From: Candidatus Nezhaarchaeota archaeon
GTDB lineage: Archaea; Thermoproteota; Methanomethylicia; Nezhaarchaeales; WYZ-LMO8
Reading direction: 5' to 3'
Length of the DNA stretch: 64,000 nt
Assembly: GCA_030055465.1 (NCBI GenBank)
Contig: JASFYF010000001.1
Location: forward strand, 99,179-163,178
Each line of letters opens with the position of its first letter. The first letter of the stretch is position 1. Below, piece by piece: positions 61,636 to 64,000 of this stretch. The notes beneath the pieces are model-generated. The model worked only from the letters and a program-made list of their open reading frames with translations. It was not told where the DNA came from and did no database searches. A program made the position numbers and the translations under genes.

Positions 61636-62085
61636 ATGGACGCTAACGGAAAACGCACGGACGCGTTGGTGAAAGTCTACGTTGACGGTCTAGCGGAGCC
61701 CACAAACCCGGGCGTGGGGGCCTACGGCTACGTCATCTATAGGGATGAAGTTAAGGTCAAGGAAAAGTGCGGGGTGCTTGGAGAGCACATCTCCAACAAC
61801 TACGCCGAGTACTCGGCCCTAGTGGAGGCTTTGAAAGAGCTTCTGCAACGCGGATGGAAAGACGACAACGTGGTGGTTTACTCCGACAGCAAGCTGCTCG
61901 TAAACCAGATGACGGGTTTATGGTCCTGCCGAGGGGGGCTGTACGTTGAGAGGTACCTTGAAGCGAAGAGGCTCGCCAAGAACTTCAAGAACATTAAGTT
62001 CAAGTGGATCCCCCGCGAGGAAAACTCCGAAGCGGACTCCCTGACGAGGAGGGCGTACGGAGAATACATTAAATCCAAGGGGTAG
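61636..62085 (+). CDS. Ribonuclease HI-type protein
   Basis: 149 residues with the RNase H catalytic acids: Asp in VYVDGLAEP, Glu in NNYAEYSAL, Asp in VYSDSKLLVNQM and Asp in EENSEADSLTRR. It cleaves RNA in RNA:DNA hybrids. It lacks the basic protrusion of E. coli RNase HI, as do archaeal/type Sto homologues. A TATA-like CTTATCTTAATA lies about 65 bases upstream of ATG 61636. Confidence 0.9.
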   Translation: MDANGKRTDALVKVYVDGLAEPTNPGVGAYGYVIYRDEVKVKEKCGVLGEHISNNYAEYSALVEALKELLQRGWKDDNVVVYSDSKLLVNQMTGLWSCRGGLYVERYLEAKRLAKNFKNIKFKWIPREENSEADSLTRRAYGEYIKSKG

Positions 62086-62245
62086 CGAGCAACCCATGAT
62101 GTCTGAGTTGAAGATTCACCTGAATCCTTAAGATCGCCACTACCCTCGCCACCTCAGTCAAACTCTGAAACTCTGGTTGCCCCGAAATTCTAGAACTCGA
62201 CGTGGAATTCAAAGTGAGAATGTAAAAAAAAGTTTAGGGGTTTGC

Positions 62246-63949
62246 TTACTCTACGGCCAGTAGAACTGGGAGGCCCAGCTCACAGGACGATAGCGTTGCT
62301 CCGCTTGTGAGCTTCAGCACGCCAGCGTCGTAGACTACTTCTCCGCCGAGGATTGTCATGAGTACCTTGACGTCCTTTATTTCGTGGGGATCTATCGTTA
62401 AGATGTCTTTATCTATTATGCAGAAGTCAGCTAGTTTACCAGGCTCAATAGAGCCTTTTATGTGCTCTTCGTGCGATTGATATGCACCGTAAATGGTGTA
62501 GGTCTTTATGGCCTCCTCAACCGTGATGGACTGTTCTGGACCCCACACCTTTCCAGTGGCCTTCGACTCCCTAAGAATGGACTGCATAACGCCTATTCTC
62601 CAATCTGGGTAAGTAACCGGTGCGTCCGAGCTCCCGGTGACCACGCAGCCGGCCTCCAACATCGTCCTAAGCGGCCACTGGTACGCAGCCCTCTCCGGCC
62701 CCACGACCCCAGCCATGAATTCAGCAATGGTCCACTTGATAGCTGCCTGAACGTTAACCACGCCGCCTATTTCGGCAAGGCGGATGCAGTCAAGAGGCCT
62801 TATGAAGTCGCCGTGTATTATGACGTGACGTGCATCCCACGGATTCTCCCTATACGCTTTTTCAAAGCCATCTACACATGAAGATATTGTTCTATCGCCG
62901 CAGGCGTGGATTGCAACCTGAAAACCGTAGTTATGAGCCTTAACGATCATCTCAACCAAGTAGTTGTAGCGTTCTTCGTCGGTATTTCCGGGCACAGTCA
63001 GAAAGCCATTGCTACCATCAAGGTATGGTTCCCACATCCATGCAGTCTTCGTGGGCGGTATGCCTTCTGCCCATATCTTTACTCCTACTATTTTTACATG
63101 CTCGTCCCCTAAAGTTGTGGCGGCACCAACCCACCTTGCAACGTTATCTATGTCTTCTAGTGTCCCCACCCTCAAGCGCAGGGCAACCCTAAGAGTTAGC
63201 CTGCCTTCTTCATATAGCTTGTGATATAGATTTACTGCCGATCCACCAACCATGGGATCCTCAACGCTCGTTATGCCTAAAGAGTTCAACTCCTTTATAG
63301 CTAGTTTGAGTGCTTCTTTCTGTTCTTCATACGAAAAGGGCGGGATCAAGCGACTAACGAGCCCCATTGCTCCTTCTCTCAAGATACCTGTCGGCTCCCC
63401 CGTTACTGGATCTCTCTCTATAACTCCATTGGGTGGATCGGGTGTATCTTTAGTTATATTTGCCAGCTGTAGTGCATAGCTGTTAACCCATAAGTTGTGG
63501 CCCGAAAAGTCCGTCAAAGCTACTGGGTTGTTCGGAGCAGCAACGTCCAGATCCCATCGTGTGGGATGTCTATTAGGATCCGCAAGACATTCTTGAAGGT
63601 ATCCCTCGTCCCATCCCTGTCCACGAACCCATGAACCAGGTGGCAGCTTTTCAACAGCATTCTTCACCGCCTTAACGATATCACCAATTGATTTTACCGT
63701 GGGAAAACCTACATCCAACATGAAGGGGGGCCTTGAGACGGCCCAACTTGTCACGTGGATATGTGAATCTATTATTCCCGGCAGGACGGTTGCGCCCTTT
63801 AAGTCTATTATCTTGGTTTCTTTACCCACTAACTTCTCGATCTCCTGATTGCTGCCGACTGCGAGTATTTTTCCGTCTTTAACTGCCACCGCTTCGGCTA
63901 TTGTGAATTCTTCATTCACAGTGATGATTTTTCCATTAATCAAGACCAA
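62246..63949 (-). CDS. Amidohydrolase (YtcJ-type), probably partial at its 5' end
   Basis: 567 residues from TTG 63949, but the frame stays open to base 64000, so the true start may lie outside the window. Metal-dependent hydrolase motifs are visible: GIIDSHIHVTSW, VAIHACGDR, HVIIHGDF and TGSSDAPVTYPDW; the C-terminus ends the composite beta domain (GKLADFCIIDKD). Family members hydrolyse amides, imides or related C-N bonds; the substrate is unknown. Base composition is more AT-rich than most of the window, hinting at a different history. Confidence 0.88.
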   Translation of the reverse strand: MVLINGKIITVNEEFTIAEAVAVKDGKILAVGSNQEIEKLVGKETKIIDLKGATVLPGIIDSHIHVTSWAVSRPPFMLDVGFPTVKSIGDIVKAVKNAVEKLPPGSWVRGQGWDEGYLQECLADPNRHPTRWDLDVAAPNNPVALTDFSGHNLWVNSYALQLANITKDTPDPPNGVIERDPVTGEPTGILREGAMGLVSRLIPPFSYEEQKEALKLAIKELNSLGITSVEDPMVGGSAVNLYHKLYEEGRLTLRVALRLRVGTLEDIDNVARWVGAATTLGDEHVKIVGVKIWAEGIPPTKTAWMWEPYLDGSNGFLTVPGNTDEERYNYLVEMIVKAHNYGFQVAIHACGDRTISSCVDGFEKAYRENPWDARHVIIHGDFIRPLDCIRLAEIGGVVNVQAAIKWTIAEFMAGVVGPERAAYQWPLRTMLEAGCVVTGSSDAPVTYPDWRIGVMQSILRESKATGKVWGPEQSITVEEAIKTYTIYGAYQSHEEHIKGSIEPGKLADFCIIDKDILTIDPHEIKDVKVLMTILGGEVVYDAGVLKLTSGATLSSCELGLPVLLAVE

Positions 63950-64000
63950 GTCGGCAAGAGCATATCTCTGGACATCCTGGTACTTACCCTGCAGATCCTG

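Noticed and set aside
1..64000. CRISPR arrays, tRNA/rRNA genes and intact insertion sequences
   Set aside because: No regularly spaced repeats, no cloverleaf or rRNA signatures and no transposase with flanking inverted repeats were seen on reading; dedicated scans were not possible here.

Overview
The window is chromosomal DNA from a GC-rich archaeon. The evidence is an Orc1/Cdc6 initiator, RadA recombinase, an archaeal-lipid geranylgeranyl reductase, ADP-forming acetyl-CoA synthetase, a Clp1/Grc3-type RNA kinase and an Lhr-type helicase. TATA-like boxes lie about 25-30 bases before many starts, and GTG/TTG starts are frequent. Gene content suggests a thermophilic or anaerobic member of the Thermoproteota/TACK group, but no rRNA gene is present to prove it. 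I found no tRNA, rRNA, CRISPR array or intact insertion sequence.

Layout. 0.2-6.3 kb: an archaeosortase beside a protein with a PEF-CTERM-like tail, small membrane and helical proteins, and a secreted protein built on a zinc-dependent phospholipase C fold. 6.4-9.1 kb: a hairpin-rich intergenic element, then an oxygen/iron-defence group (ferritin, ferritin-like protein, flavodiiron protein). 9.3-14.3 kb: a putative membrane-scaffold group (coiled-coil proteins, SPFH protein, PRC-barrel protein, polytopic membrane protein, arrestin-fold protein) in which three proteins end in zinc ribbons. 14.5-18.5 kb: an ABC-2 exporter operon and an ArsB/NhaD-type transporter behind three hairpins. 18.5-20.4 kb: bicupin, a small conserved protein and an ACT-domain protein.

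20.6-28.0 kb: a complete Opp/Dpp peptide transporter operon with an extra small membrane protein. 28.2-29.2 kb: a decayed molybdopterin oxidoreductase fused to its ferredoxin subunit. 29.4-37.5 kb: LpdD-like chaperone, B12/radical SAM enzyme, nitroreductase, RNA kinase, M42 peptidase, ADP-forming acetyl-CoA synthetase. 37.7-52 kb: information processing and maintenance (Lhr helicase plus phosphoesterase, minimal SUF system, eIF2B-like protein, RadA, Orc1/Cdc6, lipid reductase, RecB-type nuclease, nucleotidyltransferase, macro domain).

52.0-59.6 kb: a molybdoenzyme locus (MFS transporter, TorD chaperone, ferredoxin subunit with a C-terminal beta domain, 904-residue Mo subunit lacking the Fe-S motif) plus flavin reductase and NADP isocitrate dehydrogenase. 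The two-subunit design resembles pyrogallol-phloroglucinol transhydroxylase. 59.6-61.0 kb: an AT-richer decayed island with two pseudogenes. 61.2-64.0 kb: DUF134 regulator, RNase HI and an amidohydrolase whose frame runs off the window.

The best candidates for something undescribed are the zinc-ribbon-tailed SPFH/arrestin/PRC group, the transhydroxylase-like molybdoenzyme locus, the archaeosortase-substrate pair and the structured intergenic elements at 6.4 and 17.0 kb.
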